A stretch of 64,000 nt of DNA. It comes from Acidiferrimicrobium sp. IK (GTDB lineage: Bacteria; Actinomycetota; Acidimicrobiia; Acidimicrobiales; Palsa-688). Shown here piece by piece: positions 24,608 through 34,324 of this stretch. The first letter of the stretch is position 1; the number at the start of each line of letters is the position of its first letter. Location of the stretch: assembly GCF_025499425.1 (NCBI RefSeq), contig NZ_JAIMCB010000011.1, positions 91,608-155,607 of the forward strand, given 5' to 3'. The notes under the pieces were generated by a model. It was not told the DNA's origin. It ran no database searches and worked only from the letters and a program-made list of their open reading frames with translations. Position numbers and translations under genes: made by a program.

Positions 24608-26785
24608 CTACAGGATGTAGAGCATCTCCTGGTAGGTGGGCAACGGCCACAAGTCGTCGGCCACCAGGCTCTCCAACGCGTCGCCGGCGCTTCGCAGCGC
24701 GCTGATGGCGGGGATGAGCACGTCGCGCGAGTGCGTCGCCTCGTCGAGCGCCGAGGGCCCCGGCTCGTCGGCCAGGCCGTTGCGCAGCACCAGGATCCCG
24801 GCCCGCAGCGCGGAGATCGCCGCGGACACCTCGTCGAGGGTCGACGTGTCGATCTCGACCCCGATGGCTTTCAGACTGCTCAGGTTGGTGGCCAGCTCCG
24901 TCTGGTACCGGAGGGCGGCGGGCATGATCGAGGTGGTGGCCATCTCCAGCGTGGAGTGCGCCTCGACGTCGACGCTGCGCACGTAGTGCTCAAGGGCCAC
25001 CTCGTAGCGCCCGTGCATTTCGCGTTCGTTGAACACGCCGTACTTGCTGAACAGCTCGATGGCGTCGGGAGTGATCAGCTGCGGGACGGCGTCCACCGTG
25101 GTGCGCAGGTTGGGCAGGCCGCGGACCGCCGCCTCTTCCTGCCACTCCTCGGAGTAGCCGTCACCGTTGAACACGACGGCCCCGTGGGCGGTGATGACCC
25201 CGGCCAGCACCTTCTGGACCGCGGCGTCGAGGTCCAAGCCGTCACCGACGAGGGTCTCGAGCTCGCTGGCCAGGCTGTCGAGGGAATCGGCCAGGATCGT
25301 GTTGATGGTGATCATCGGACCCGCGATCGACTGCAGCGATCCGGGCGCCCGGAACTCGAAACGGTTGCCGGTGAACGCGAACGGACTGGTGCGGTTGCGG
25401 TCCCCGGGATCGGAGGGCAGCACTGGGAGGGTGTCCACGCCGAGCTGCAGGTGGCCCTTGGCCTTCGACATGGTTGCGCCGCCCTTGGCGATCTGGTCGA
25501 AGACGTCGGCCAGCTGATCCCCGAGGAAGATCGAGATGATCGCCGGCGGTGCCTCGTTGGCGCCCAGGCGGTGGTCGTTGCTGGCGGAGGCCACCGATGC
25601 CCGCAACAGCCCGCCAAACTTGTGAACCGCGCGGATGACCGCCGCGCAGAAGATCAAGAACTGCGCGTTGTCGTGCGGCGTGTCACCGGGCAGGAGGAGG
25701 TTGCCTTCTGTGGAGTTGCCGACGGAGAAATTGATGTGTTTGCCGGAGCCGTTGATGCCCTCGAAAGGCTTTTCGTGGAAGAGGCACTCCATGCCGTGCT
25801 TCTGGGCAACCCGCTTCATGATGACCATCAAGAGCTGCTGATGGTCGGCTGCGACGTTGGCCCGTTCGAACATCGGGGCGATCTCGAACTGCCCTGGGGC
25901 CACCTCGTTGTGGCGAGTCTTGGCGGGGATCCCGAGCTTGAACAGCTCCTGCTCGGCGTCGAGCATGAACGCCAGCACCCTCTCGGGGATGGTCCCGAAG
26001 TAGTGGTCTTCGAACTCCTGGCCCTTCGGGGGGTTGGCGCCAAAAAGGGTGCGGCCGGCGTTGAGCAGGTCGGGGCGGGCCAGGAAGAAGCTGCGGTCGA
26101 TCAGGAAGTACTCCTGCTCGGCGCCGGCGAAGGACACCACCGCGGCCGGCTTGTCGTGCCCGAAGAGCTTCAGCACCCTCTCCGCCTGGGCGGCCATGGC
26201 CTGCTGCGAACGAAGCAGGGGGGTCTTGTGGTCGAGGGCTTCGCCGGTCATCGACACGAACACCGTCGGGATGCAAAGGGTGTTGCCGTTGGGGTTCTCG
26301 AGGATGTACGCCGGGCTGGTGACGTCCCACCCGGTGTAACCACGGGCCTCGAACGTCGAGCGCATCCCGCCGTTGGGAAAGCTGGAAGCGTCCGGCTCGC
26401 CCTGGATCAGGGTCTTGCCGGCGAACTCGGCGATGGAGGAGCCGTCCTCTCCGGGCTCGAGGAAGCTGTCGTGCTTCTCGGCGGTGAGGCCGGTGAGCGG
26501 GTAGAAGACGTGGGCGTAGTGGGTAGCGCCCTTCTCCATGGCCCAAGCCTTCATGGCCGCCGCGACCACGTCGGCGACGGTCGGATCGAGCGGCTCGGAG
26601 TGCTCGATGGTGCCCATCAGCTTCTTGAACACCTGCTTGGGGAGGCGTTCCTTCATCACCGCGACGGTGAAGACGTTCTGGCCGAACACCTCCCCCGGAG
26701 GACCGCCGCGGCCTCCTACGGACGTCACAGCGACGTGGTTCCTGACCGCGCCGATGGCTTGGAGGCGGGCGTTGCTTCCACTCAC
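24608..26785 (-). CDS. glnN: glutamine synthetase type III (GlnN)
   Basis: 725 residues, the typical GSIII size. Hallmarks include '[20 protein letters not shown]', '[19 protein letters not shown]', '[20 protein letters not shown]' and the C-terminal helical region ending '[13 protein letters not shown]'. GSIII is dodecameric and is best known from Bacteroidetes and cyanobacteria. I chose the GTG at 26785 because GAGGAG lies nine bases upstream. It converges on glnII and is divergent from the adenylylatable glnA across a 202-bp region. Confidence 0.96.
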   Translation of the reverse strand: MSGSNARLQAIGAVRNHVAVTSVGGRGGPPGEVFGQNVFTVAVMKERLPKQVFKKLMGTIEHSEPLDPTVADVVAAAMKAWAMEKGATHYAHVFYPLTGLTAEKHDSFLEPGEDGSSIAEFAGKTLIQGEPDASSFPNGGMRSTFEARGYTGWDVTSPAYILENPNGNTLCIPTVFVSMTGEALDHKTPLLRSQQAMAAQAERVLKLFGHDKPAAVVSFAGAEQEYFLIDRSFFLARPDLLNAGRTLFGANPPKGQEFEDHYFGTIPERVLAFMLDAEQELFKLGIPAKTRHNEVAPGQFEIAPMFERANVAADHQQLLMVIMKRVAQKHGMECLFHEKPFEGINGSGKHINFSVGNSTEGNLLLPGDTPHDNAQFLIFCAAVIRAVHKFGGLLRASVASASNDHRLGANEAPPAIISIFLGDQLADVFDQIAKGGATMSKAKGHLQLGVDTLPVLPSDPGDRNRTSPFAFTGNRFEFRAPGSLQSIAGPMITINTILADSLDSLASELETLVGDGLDLDAAVQKVLAGVITAHGAVVFNGDGYSEEWQEEAAVRGLPNLRTTVDAVPQLITPDAIELFSKYGVFNEREMHGRYEVALEHYVRSVDVEAHSTLEMATTSIMPAALRYQTELATNLSSLKAIGVEIDTSTLDEVSAAISALRAGILVLRNGLADEPGPSALDEATHSRDVLIPAISALRSAGDALESLVADDLWPLPTYQEMLYIL

Positions 26786-26987
26786 GGATGGCTCCTCAAG
26801 GGTCGTGCCTACGTCCCTCGGGGGTCTCCGGATCAGGTGAAGCGCCCTTCGGCGCAGCCGACCGTACAGGGATCGTGCCACCGGACTTTATCCGACGGGT
26901 GAACGCCGCTCCCCGCAGGGTGCAAACCGGCCGGTGGGCTCTGCAAGACTCCGTGCAGGTCGGCCGCACGGGACACAAGGGAGAACG

Positions 26988-28415
<1,428 letters not shown>

Positions 28416-28515
28416 CCTCCCTTGCGCCTCCAGTCGAGGAGGAGCGAACCAGCGGAGGTGGAGGCCGGGACATTTGCCGACAATGGCGGCGTCCCGCCTG
28501 CGTACGGTATGGGCG

Positions 28516-29124
28516 ATGGAATCTCTTCGGATATACCTCGAAGCCGGTACCCGATGGGTCTTTGCCAGCGCGCTGGACTGGCCAGGCTGGGCGCGGAGGG
28601 GCAAGGGAGACGAAGCGGCCATCGACACCCTGTTGGACTACGCCGAGCGGTACGCGAAGGCGGTGGGGCGAGTGGTGTCGACCGGACCGGTCGAGGTGGT
28701 CGGGCGGTTGGCGACCCGTGGCGGCATGGCCGACTTCGGAGCATTGGGTGCGGTCGGGCCATGGGACAGCGAGCCGCTCGCAGCCAAGGAGCTCACCCGC
28801 CAGCTGGAGCTGCTCGAGGCGTCATGGGACTACCTCGACGCGGTGGGTGCCGCGTCGCCCGCTGAGCTTCGCAAAGGGCAGCGCGGTGGCGGCCGCGACA
28901 CGGACGCCATGCTGCGCCACGTCCAGGAGGCCGAGCGGTCCTACGCCGCAAAGCTCGGTGGTCGGGTCCCGCCTCGTACTCCATGGCCCCAGCAGCGGAC
29001 GACGATCCTGGCCGGGCTTAGGACCGCGCCACCCGACAGCGCCTGGCCGGTGCGCTACGGCATCCGGCGGCTCGCCTGGCACGTCCTGGACCACGCCTGG
29101 GAAATGCAAGACCGATCCACCTGA
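28516..29124 (+). CDS. DinB-like conserved hypothetical protein
   Basis: 202 residues. The spread of His residues, in 'MLRHVQEAERSY' and near the end in 'LAWHVLDHAWEMQDR', fits the metal-binding four-helix DinB/mycothiol S-transferase fold. The N-terminus ('ESLRIYLEAGTRWVFASALDWPGW') has the features of a family seen in actinobacteria with no assigned reaction. It follows glnA by 100 bp. The assignment rests on histidine pattern and size only. Confidence 0.55.
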   Translation: MESLRIYLEAGTRWVFASALDWPGWARRGKGDEAAIDTLLDYAERYAKAVGRVVSTGPVEVVGRLATRGGMADFGALGAVGPWDSEPLAAKELTRQLELLEASWDYLDAVGAASPAELRKGQRGGGRDTDAMLRHVQEAERSYAAKLGGRVPPRTPWPQQRTTILAGLRTAPPDSAWPVRYGIRRLAWHVLDHAWEMQDRST

Positions 29125-29205
29125 CCCGAGACGTCGCGCTGGGCGGAACGTTCCATGGGGCGCGCCCTCCGGGCTGGGCGACGACTCGCGCGGGGTCAGT
29201 CAGCC

Positions 29206-29634
29206 TCAACCGTTGACCCACCGATCCCGCCCGGTGACGACCTCGCAGGTGATGGCCCCGTCGGACCCCGTCGTAGTCACATTGAGGTCGGCGCCCGGAC
29301 AGAACTGGCCGGCCTTGTAGAGGTTGCCGGCGGGCGAGGTGAGCGGCACTTCCACTGGGGAAACGGCTGCGGGGGATGTGGCCGGAGTCGTCGCCGGCGG
29401 CGCGGTGGGCGCATCGGTGCTCGAGGGTGCGGTTGCCGGCAGGTTGGTCCCCGACGAGGTGATTGCCGGGTGGGCATTGACGGGGACCGTGGTGCTCGCC
29501 GGGGTCGACGGAGCTCCCGAAGACGGCCGGTTCAACTTCCAAGCGCCCACTCCGACGTCGGCCAAGGCGAGAACTGTCAGTGCGAGGACGCCGGCTTTCA
29601 ACCTTCCGGTCCAGATCACGACGGAGAGGACCAA
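29206..29634 (-). CDS. small exported hypothetical protein
   Basis: 142 residues from a TTG (a GTG follows at residue 6). An N-terminal hydrophobic segment (about 10-32) looks like a signal anchor. Residues 36-95 are a low-complexity Ala/Pro/Thr/Ser linker, and the last 45 residues form a small domain with two Cys ('QFCPGADL' and 'ITCEVV') that probably pair. No family is recognised. It converges on the DinB-like gene. Confidence 0.5.
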   Translation of the reverse strand: MVLSVVIWTGRLKAGVLALTVLALADVGVGAWKLNRPSSGAPSTPASTTVPVNAHPAITSSGTNLPATAPSSTDAPTAPPATTPATSPAAVSPVEVPLTSPAGNLYKAGQFCPGADLNVTTTGSDGAITCEVVTGRDRWVNG

Positions 29635-29775
29635 GCCGGCTTGACAGACGCGTGAGCGGTAAGGGGTCTGTGCCGGGCTGCGCCAAGGGCCATCGAATCC
29701 ATCGCCGTCCGCTCTTTTCCCTGGGAGGCGGAGAGTCTGTCAGGTCCCGGCCACCCGCCCCGGCTGGCGCCTGAG

Positions 29776-29991
29776 CTACCGCGTCGCGCTCCCGGCCGGC
29801 CGCCGCGCGTGCCGGCCCCACGGGCGGACGGTGCGCGGTAGCGGAACCGGCCGTCCGAACTTCGCCGACAGGACCCGCCGCCAACGGGGCTCTCCGGAGC
29901 GAACCTCGGCGAGCATGCGGTAGGTGTCGGCGCGACGGCGGAACTCATCCTCGCGGTCTTGGACGTAACGGCTGCCGAAATACGCTTGCAT
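29776..29991 (-). CDS. small basic hypothetical protein
   Basis: 71 residues, Arg-rich (more than 20 percent), beginning MQAYFGSRYVQDREDEF. It is divergent from the GlxA-type regulator; its ATG is 52 bp from that gene's start. A longer version from 30099 would overlap the regulator's coding region, so I prefer the short form. No family is recognised and it may be spurious. Confidence 0.35.
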   Translation of the reverse strand: MQAYFGSRYVQDREDEFRRRADTYRMLAEVRSGEPRWRRVLSAKFGRPVPLPRTVRPWGRHARRPAGSATR

Positions 29992-30043
29992 GACGTCAGT
30001 GTCAGCCTTGCCGGCCCATCCGAACAGTGGCAGGATTGCCGTT

Positions 30044-31039
30044 ATGCGAAAGGGACGTGCCATCGCGTCGGGGGCGCCGATCTCGGTGGCCATGCTCATC
30101 GGGGACGGTCTGTCGCCGTTCGAGTTCGCGGTGGCCTGCGAGGTGTTCGGCTACGACCGCTCGCATCTCGGCGTGCCGTGGTACAGCCTGGCGATCTGCG
30201 CCGCCGACCCCGGACCGGTGACCACCCAGGTCGGTTTTTCGGTTCATGCCACCGGCACGTTGGCCGACGCGGCGTCGGCGCACACCGTGCTCGTGCCTCC
30301 CATCGTCGGCCCGGCCGGAGGGTCGGTCGATCGCCGACTCATCGAGGCCATCGCGGACGCCCACCGCCGCGGGGCTCGGCTCGCGTCGCTGTGCACCGGC
30401 GCCTTCTTGCTGGCCGAGGCGGGCGTCCTCGACGGCCGCCGGGCGACCACCCACTGGCTTCACGCGCCCGAGATGGCTACCAGGTTCCCGGCTGTCGACG
30501 TCGACCCGAAGGTCCTCTACGTCGACACGGGCGGCGTTCTCACCTCGGCCGGCTCGGCCGCGTCCATCGACCTTTGCCTGCACATGGTCCGAGCCGACTA
30601 CGGCGCCGCCATCGCCAACTCCGTCGCCCGCAACCTCGTCGTGCCGCCCCACCGAGAAGGAGGGCAGGCCCAGTACGTGGCGACGCCGCTCCCAGCCGAC
30701 CACGACGCCGACTCGTTCTCCGAGGTGCTGGCCTGGGCCGAGGAGCATCTCGACGAGGACATCAGCGTGCAGCTGCTGGCCCGGCGCGCCGCGATGAGCG
30801 CTCGGACGTTCGCCCGCCGCTTCTCCGACGCGACCGGGACGACCCCCCACCGGTGGCTCTGCCGCCAGCGGGTGCTCCTGGCCCAGCGTCTGCTCGAGAC
30901 CACCGACCTCCCCGTGGAGCGCATCGCTGACCGCTGCGGCCTCGGCACCGCCACCAACCTGCGGGTTCACTTCCGCTCAGAGCTCGGCGTGTCCCCAGCC
31001 GCGTACCGCCGGACCTTCCGCCACGAGTCGGCGGCGTAG
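30044..31039 (+). CDS. GlxA family AraC-type transcriptional regulator
   Basis: 331 residues. The N-terminal DJ-1/PfpI-like domain (about 12-190) carries the nucleophile-elbow-like 'SLCTGAFLLAEAG', followed by two AraC helix-turn-helix motifs (about 220-320) with 'ISVQLLARRAAMSARTFARRF' and 'RIADRCGLGTATNLRVHFR'. Such regulators sense small metabolites through the amidase-like domain; the inducer is unknown here. The ATG at 30044 has AGGA upstream; the frame is open to 29990. No target operon is obvious nearby. Confidence 0.88.
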   Translation: MRKGRAIASGAPISVAMLIGDGLSPFEFAVACEVFGYDRSHLGVPWYSLAICAADPGPVTTQVGFSVHATGTLADAASAHTVLVPPIVGPAGGSVDRRLIEAIADAHRRGARLASLCTGAFLLAEAGVLDGRRATTHWLHAPEMATRFPAVDVDPKVLYVDTGGVLTSAGSAASIDLCLHMVRADYGAAIANSVARNLVVPPHREGGQAQYVATPLPADHDADSFSEVLAWAEEHLDEDISVQLLARRAAMSARTFARRFSDATGTTPHRWLCRQRVLLAQRLLETTDLPVERIADRCGLGTATNLRVHFRSELGVSPAAYRRTFRHESAA

Positions 31040-31162
31040 GCGCCGCTGGGCGCAGCCCGGCCGCCGCCGTGTCGCAGCCTGCCCCCGCCGCGGGCGGCTC
31101 GACCGTCGCGCTGTGCCCTTTGGCCCTAGCCGCTGCGGGTCGTCGCGGGCAACGCTCGGAGG

Positions 31163-32431
31163 GTGGCTTCCTACCGGTTCGAACGCGTTGACGCAATGGA
31201 GATCCTCGACTCGCGGGGGCGCCCCACGCTGGAGGTGACCGTCCAGATGACGGACGGGGCGCCAGGGCGCGCCGGCGTGCCGTCGGGGGCCTCAACGGGT
31301 ACCAGGGAGGCGGTAGAACTGCGTGACGGCGACCCGGCTCGCTTCCGCGGCGCGGGGGTGCTCGGCGCCGTCAGCCACGTCCGTACGGAGCTGGCGAAAC
31401 TGGTCCTCGGGCGGACTTGGGCCGGGCTCGACGAGCTCGACGCGGCGATGCGCGAGCTGGACGGAACCGAGACCAAGTCCCGGCTCGGCGCCAACTCGAT
31501 CGTCGGTGTGTCGATGGCGGCGGCCCGCGCGATGGCGGCCTCCGACGGGGTAGCGCTCTACCGATGGCTGCCAGGCGACGGGCCCCGGCTGCCGGTCCCG
31601 CACTTCAACGTGGTCAACGGCGGCGCCCACGCCCCGAACCGACTGGAGTTCCAAGAGTTCATGCTGGCCCCTCTCGGGGCGACGACCTTCGCCGACGCGC
31701 TGCGGGCCGGCGCCGAGGTCTACCAGGCGATCCGGGCCCGCCTGGCCGGCGCCGGCCAGCCGACCGGGCTGGGCGACGAAGGCGGTTTCGCGCCGGACCT
31801 GGCGACCCCAGAGGAGGTTCTGGAGGTTCTCGTCGCCGCGATCGCCGACGCCGGCTACCAACCCGGCCGGGACGGGGTGGCCATCGCGCTGGACCCCGCG
31901 TCGTCGGAGTTCCGGGAAGCCGGCGGCCGGTACCGTTACGCCCAGGGGACCCTGCTCAGCACCGACGAGATGATCGACAGGTACGCCGCTTTGGTGGATC
32001 GCTTCCCGATCTGGTCGATCGAGGACGGCCTGGCCGAAGACGACTGGGATGGATGGGCGAAGCTCACCGCCCGCATCGGCGACCGGGTCCAGCTCGTCGG
32101 TGACGACATCTTCGTGACCAACCCGGCGATCATCGCGACTGCCGTCGAACGCCGCGTCGCGAACGCCGCGCTGATCAAGCTCAACCAGGTCGGCACCGTC
32201 ACCGAGACGCTGCAGGCCATCGACGTCTGCCGCAAAGCCGGTTACCCGCAGCAGGTGTCGCACCGCTCCGGCGAGACCACCGATTCGTTCATAGCCGACC
32301 TGTCGGTCGCTGCCGGCTGCGGGCAGATCAAGTCCGGGGCGCCGGCGCGAGGCGAGCGCGTCGCGAAGTACAACCGGCTCCTGGCCATCGCCGCCGAAGC
32401 GCCGGGGGCCCCGTTCGGGGTGCCCGCATGA
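31163..32431 (+). CDS. eno: enolase
   Basis: 422 residues, the usual length; converts 2-phosphoglycerate to phosphoenolpyruvate. Motifs include 'PSGASTGTREAVELRD' (loop 1), 'LGDEGGFAPDL' with the catalytic Glu, metal ligands in 'ALDPASSEF', 'SIEDGLAEDDW' and 'GDDIFVTN', the catalytic Lys in 'LIKLNQVGT', and 'SHRSGETTDSFIADLSV'. The last carries GETT where most enolases have GETE, and 'ALDPASSEF' replaces 'DVAASEF', so it may be a divergent or second paralogue. GTG start after a GGAGGG-like site. Confidence 0.93.
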   Translation: MASYRFERVDAMEILDSRGRPTLEVTVQMTDGAPGRAGVPSGASTGTREAVELRDGDPARFRGAGVLGAVSHVRTELAKLVLGRTWAGLDELDAAMRELDGTETKSRLGANSIVGVSMAAARAMAASDGVALYRWLPGDGPRLPVPHFNVVNGGAHAPNRLEFQEFMLAPLGATTFADALRAGAEVYQAIRARLAGAGQPTGLGDEGGFAPDLATPEEVLEVLVAAIADAGYQPGRDGVAIALDPASSEFREAGGRYRYAQGTLLSTDEMIDRYAALVDRFPIWSIEDGLAEDDWDGWAKLTARIGDRVQLVGDDIFVTNPAIIATAVERRVANAALIKLNQVGTVTETLQAIDVCRKAGYPQQVSHRSGETTDSFIADLSVAAGCGQIKSGAPARGERVAKYNRLLAIAAEAPGAPFGVPA

Positions 32432-32453
32432 CGAACCGGCGGCCAAGACTCTG

Positions 32454-32990
32454 ATGGGTGCGGGTGGAAGTTCTCTGCCGGGACCGCTCGAGGGCGGGGA
32501 GTGGGTCCGCTTGGGGCGGGGCGGCCCGGACGTCGCGGGCCGCGCCCCGGCGGGACGCAGCGCCGTCGTCGTCGGCTTCGACCGCTCGGCGGCCGGCCTC
32601 GCCGCGCTGGGCACGGCGGCCGACCTCGGCGGCCGCTTGGGTGCCGACCTCCACGTCGTTCACGCCGTCGACCTCGCCGACTACCCGGTCGATCCCGACG
32701 CCGACGACTGGGGACGCCAGGCGACCCTGAGCCTGGAGGCTGAGCGGCGCACCGTCTCCGATGCGTTGGCCGACTACCCGGGCCGGTGGAGCTACGTGGC
32801 GTTGCGCGACGACCCTGCCGCGGCGCTGGCCCGGACCGCCGAGCACTGCGACGCGTTGATGATCGTGGTCGGCGTCCGCAGCACTGGCTGGCGGCACCTG
32901 CTCCAACGAATGTCCGGGCCCGCAGTGTCAGGCCGGTTGCTAGACCGTTGCCGTCGCCCGGTGCTGCTGGTCAGCAGCGAACGGACCTGA
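32454..32990 (+). CDS. universal stress protein (UspA family)
   Basis: 178 residues. A Gly/Arg-rich N-terminal extension of about 35 residues precedes one USP domain: 'SAVVVGFDRSAAGLAALGTA', a central variable part, and the C-terminal nucleotide loop region 'DALMIVVGVRSTGWRHLL...GPAVSGRLLDRCRRPVLLV', which approximates the ATP-binding G-x2-G-x9-G-S motif with changes. It follows eno by 22 bp on the same strand. The start may be an internal codon, because the extension is not conserved in this family. Confidence 0.8.
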   Translation: MGAGGSSLPGPLEGGEWVRLGRGGPDVAGRAPAGRSAVVVGFDRSAAGLAALGTAADLGGRLGADLHVVHAVDLADYPVDPDADDWGRQATLSLEAERRTVSDALADYPGRWSYVALRDDPAAALARTAEHCDALMIVVGVRSTGWRHLLQRMSGPAVSGRLLDRCRRPVLLVSSERT

Positions 32991-33042
32991 CCTCCGCCAG
33001 ACGACCGCACCACCCGGCCTGATTTCTCCGTCCTGGTTACGG

Positions 33043-33417
33043 TCAGAGCGAGGCCAGCGCGAGCCCCGAGGCGGCGGCGGCAATCGCCCCGAAGAGGGTG
33101 ATCGCGGTGTTGGCTGCAGCCGGTCCCAACCGGCCCTGCTGCGCGAGGCGGACAGACTCGAAACTGGCCGTGGAGAAAGTCGTGTAGCCGCCGCAGACGC
33201 CGGTGCCCGCCACGAGGGTCAGCGTGCCGGGAGCCACGTGGAACACGACGAGGCCGGTGAGGACGCCGAGCACGAACGACCCGGTGAGGTTGATGAATAC
33301 CGTCCCGGCGGGCAGCACCGTCGCGAACCGTTCCCGGATGGCCCCGTCGAGGGTGAAGCGGGCCAGTGCCCCAAGGCTGCCGGCGAGGCCGACCCAAACT
33401 ATGTCGGCGAGACTCAC
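33043..33417 (-). CDS. crcB: fluoride channel CrcB/FluC, subunit 2
   Basis: 124 residues with four transmembrane helices. The family motifs are 'AGSLGALARF', 'NLTGSFVLG' (with the pore Asn) and 'TGVCGGYTTFSTASFE' with the phenylalanine box and the central TTFST turn. FluC proteins form dual-topology dimers that export F-. The GTG at 33417 overlaps the stop of the upstream paralogue in a GTGA, so the two subunits are co-translated, which suits a heterodimeric channel. Confidence 0.92.
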   Translation of the reverse strand: MSLADIVWVGLAGSLGALARFTLDGAIRERFATVLPAGTVFINLTGSFVLGVLTGLVVFHVAPGTLTLVAGTGVCGGYTTFSTASFESVRLAQQGRLGPAAANTAITLFGAIAAAASGLALASL

Positions 33418-33884
33418 CTGGCGCCATCCACGTCGATGTCGGGGTCGACCGGGAGCCGGGCCGCCCGGCGCCGGCGGCCAGACCCAGCGACGCCGATGCC
33501 GGCGGTGGTTGCGAGCAGGCCGGTGACGACAGTGGCCAGACCGTAGAGGATGGCGGTGCCCAGACGCCCGGCCCGCACCAGCTGGACGGTCTCGACGGCG
33601 AAGGTGCTGTAGGTGGTGAACGCTCCGCAAAAGCCGGTGCCTGCCATGAGTCGGGTCCGCCTGCGCCACCCGCTGTCGTCCCCGGCACGCACCAGCGCCT
33701 CGAGGAGCGCCCCCAGGATGAACGCGCCGCACACGTTGATGGCGAAAGTCGCCGCCGGGAAGCCGCCCCGGGCGGTCGGGAGGGCTTGCTCGACAGCTTC
33801 CCGGGCCGCCGCGCCGAGGAAACCGCCAGCGACGACGACGGTCATCGCTGTCGGCGCCCGGTGAAGCGGGCCGCCGCGCCTCAT
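33414..33884 (-). CDS. crcB: fluoride channel CrcB/FluC, subunit 1
   Basis: 156 residues from an ATG at 33884 (ATG 33845 is an alternative and would remove 13 basic residues). Four transmembrane helices with 'GGFLGAAAREAV', 'NVCGAFILGALL' and 'TGFCGAFTTYSTFAVE'. A charged C-terminal tail of about 25 residues is extra. The frame is open further upstream but that part runs through the fluoride riboswitch, so it is leader RNA rather than protein. First gene of the riboswitch-crcB-crcB operon. Confidence 0.9.
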   Translation of the reverse strand: MRRGGPLHRAPTAMTVVVAGGFLGAAAREAVEQALPTARGGFPAATFAINVCGAFILGALLEALVRAGDDSGWRRRTRLMAGTGFCGAFTTYSTFAVETVQLVRAGRLGTAILYGLATVVTGLLATTAGIGVAGSGRRRRAARLPVDPDIDVDGAR

Positions 33885-33957
33885 CGATCTTGCTGTCCCG
33901 TCGACGTGTGCCGTCTGCTGCGCGCGTCCCACTACCGCCCTCCCAAGTCTGCGGATG

Positions 33958-34012
33958 TCGGTAGGGGCCATCAGCCCACGAAACGGGCGGTTCAGGCGGG
34001 CTCCATCGCCGC
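33958..34012 (-). promoter_or_regulatory. fluoride riboswitch (crcB motif)
   Basis: Read on the minus strand, the leader upstream of the crcB pair contains GGCGATGGAGCCCGCC, then AACCGCC, then GGGCTGATGGCCCCTACC. These are the conserved blocks of the crcB RNA, which binds F- and switches on fluoride exporters. It ends about 75 bases before the crcB ATG, leaving room for an expression platform. I recognised the motif by eye; boundaries are approximate. Confidence 0.88.
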
Positions 34013-34153
34013 CGGCAGCATACCCGCCGGCTTGCGCGGTCACACACGAGCGTCGCAGTGGCCTTCCCCCGGCGGCGCGGGCTGGTCTGCTTCACTGGCA
34101 CGGGTGCGATCCGATTTGTGCGTGAACCCCCCGGTGCGGCGGCGGGAGCGCAA

Positions 34154-34312
34154 GTGTTGACGGTGTTTGTGGTCTGCGCCGTGGCCATCGCGGTGATGGT
34201 GCTCGGCGGGGCTGCGCTCGGCGCGACCCGGGACTCCCGGCGCCGCCAGCACCAGACCCCGCTCCAAGCGCAAGAGCAAGAACCGGTGCCCGCCGACGCT
34301 CAGCCGTCGTGA
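34154..34312 (+). CDS. 52-residue membrane protein
   Basis: From GTG 34154, one hydrophobic helix (about 3-23) is followed by a polar Gln/Arg-rich tail (ATRDSRRRQHQ...). A GGGAG-like site lies seven bases upstream. The layout resembles small single-pass proteins of unknown function. It ends 12 bp before the SpoIIE/HATPase gene, with which it may be co-transcribed. Confidence 0.45.
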   Translation: MLTVFVVCAVAIAVMVLGGAALGATRDSRRRQHQTPLQAQEQEPVPADAQPS

Positions 34313-34324
34313 CCGCCTGACAGT

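Noticed and set aside
24515..26902. A 795-codon plus-strand frame across glnN
   Set aside because: It is antisense to GSIII, which has complete family motifs and a good ribosome site.
33885..34043. N-terminal extension of the first CrcB protein
   Set aside because: The frame is open, but this DNA carries the fluoride riboswitch blocks and the extra residues are not part of the four-helix fold.
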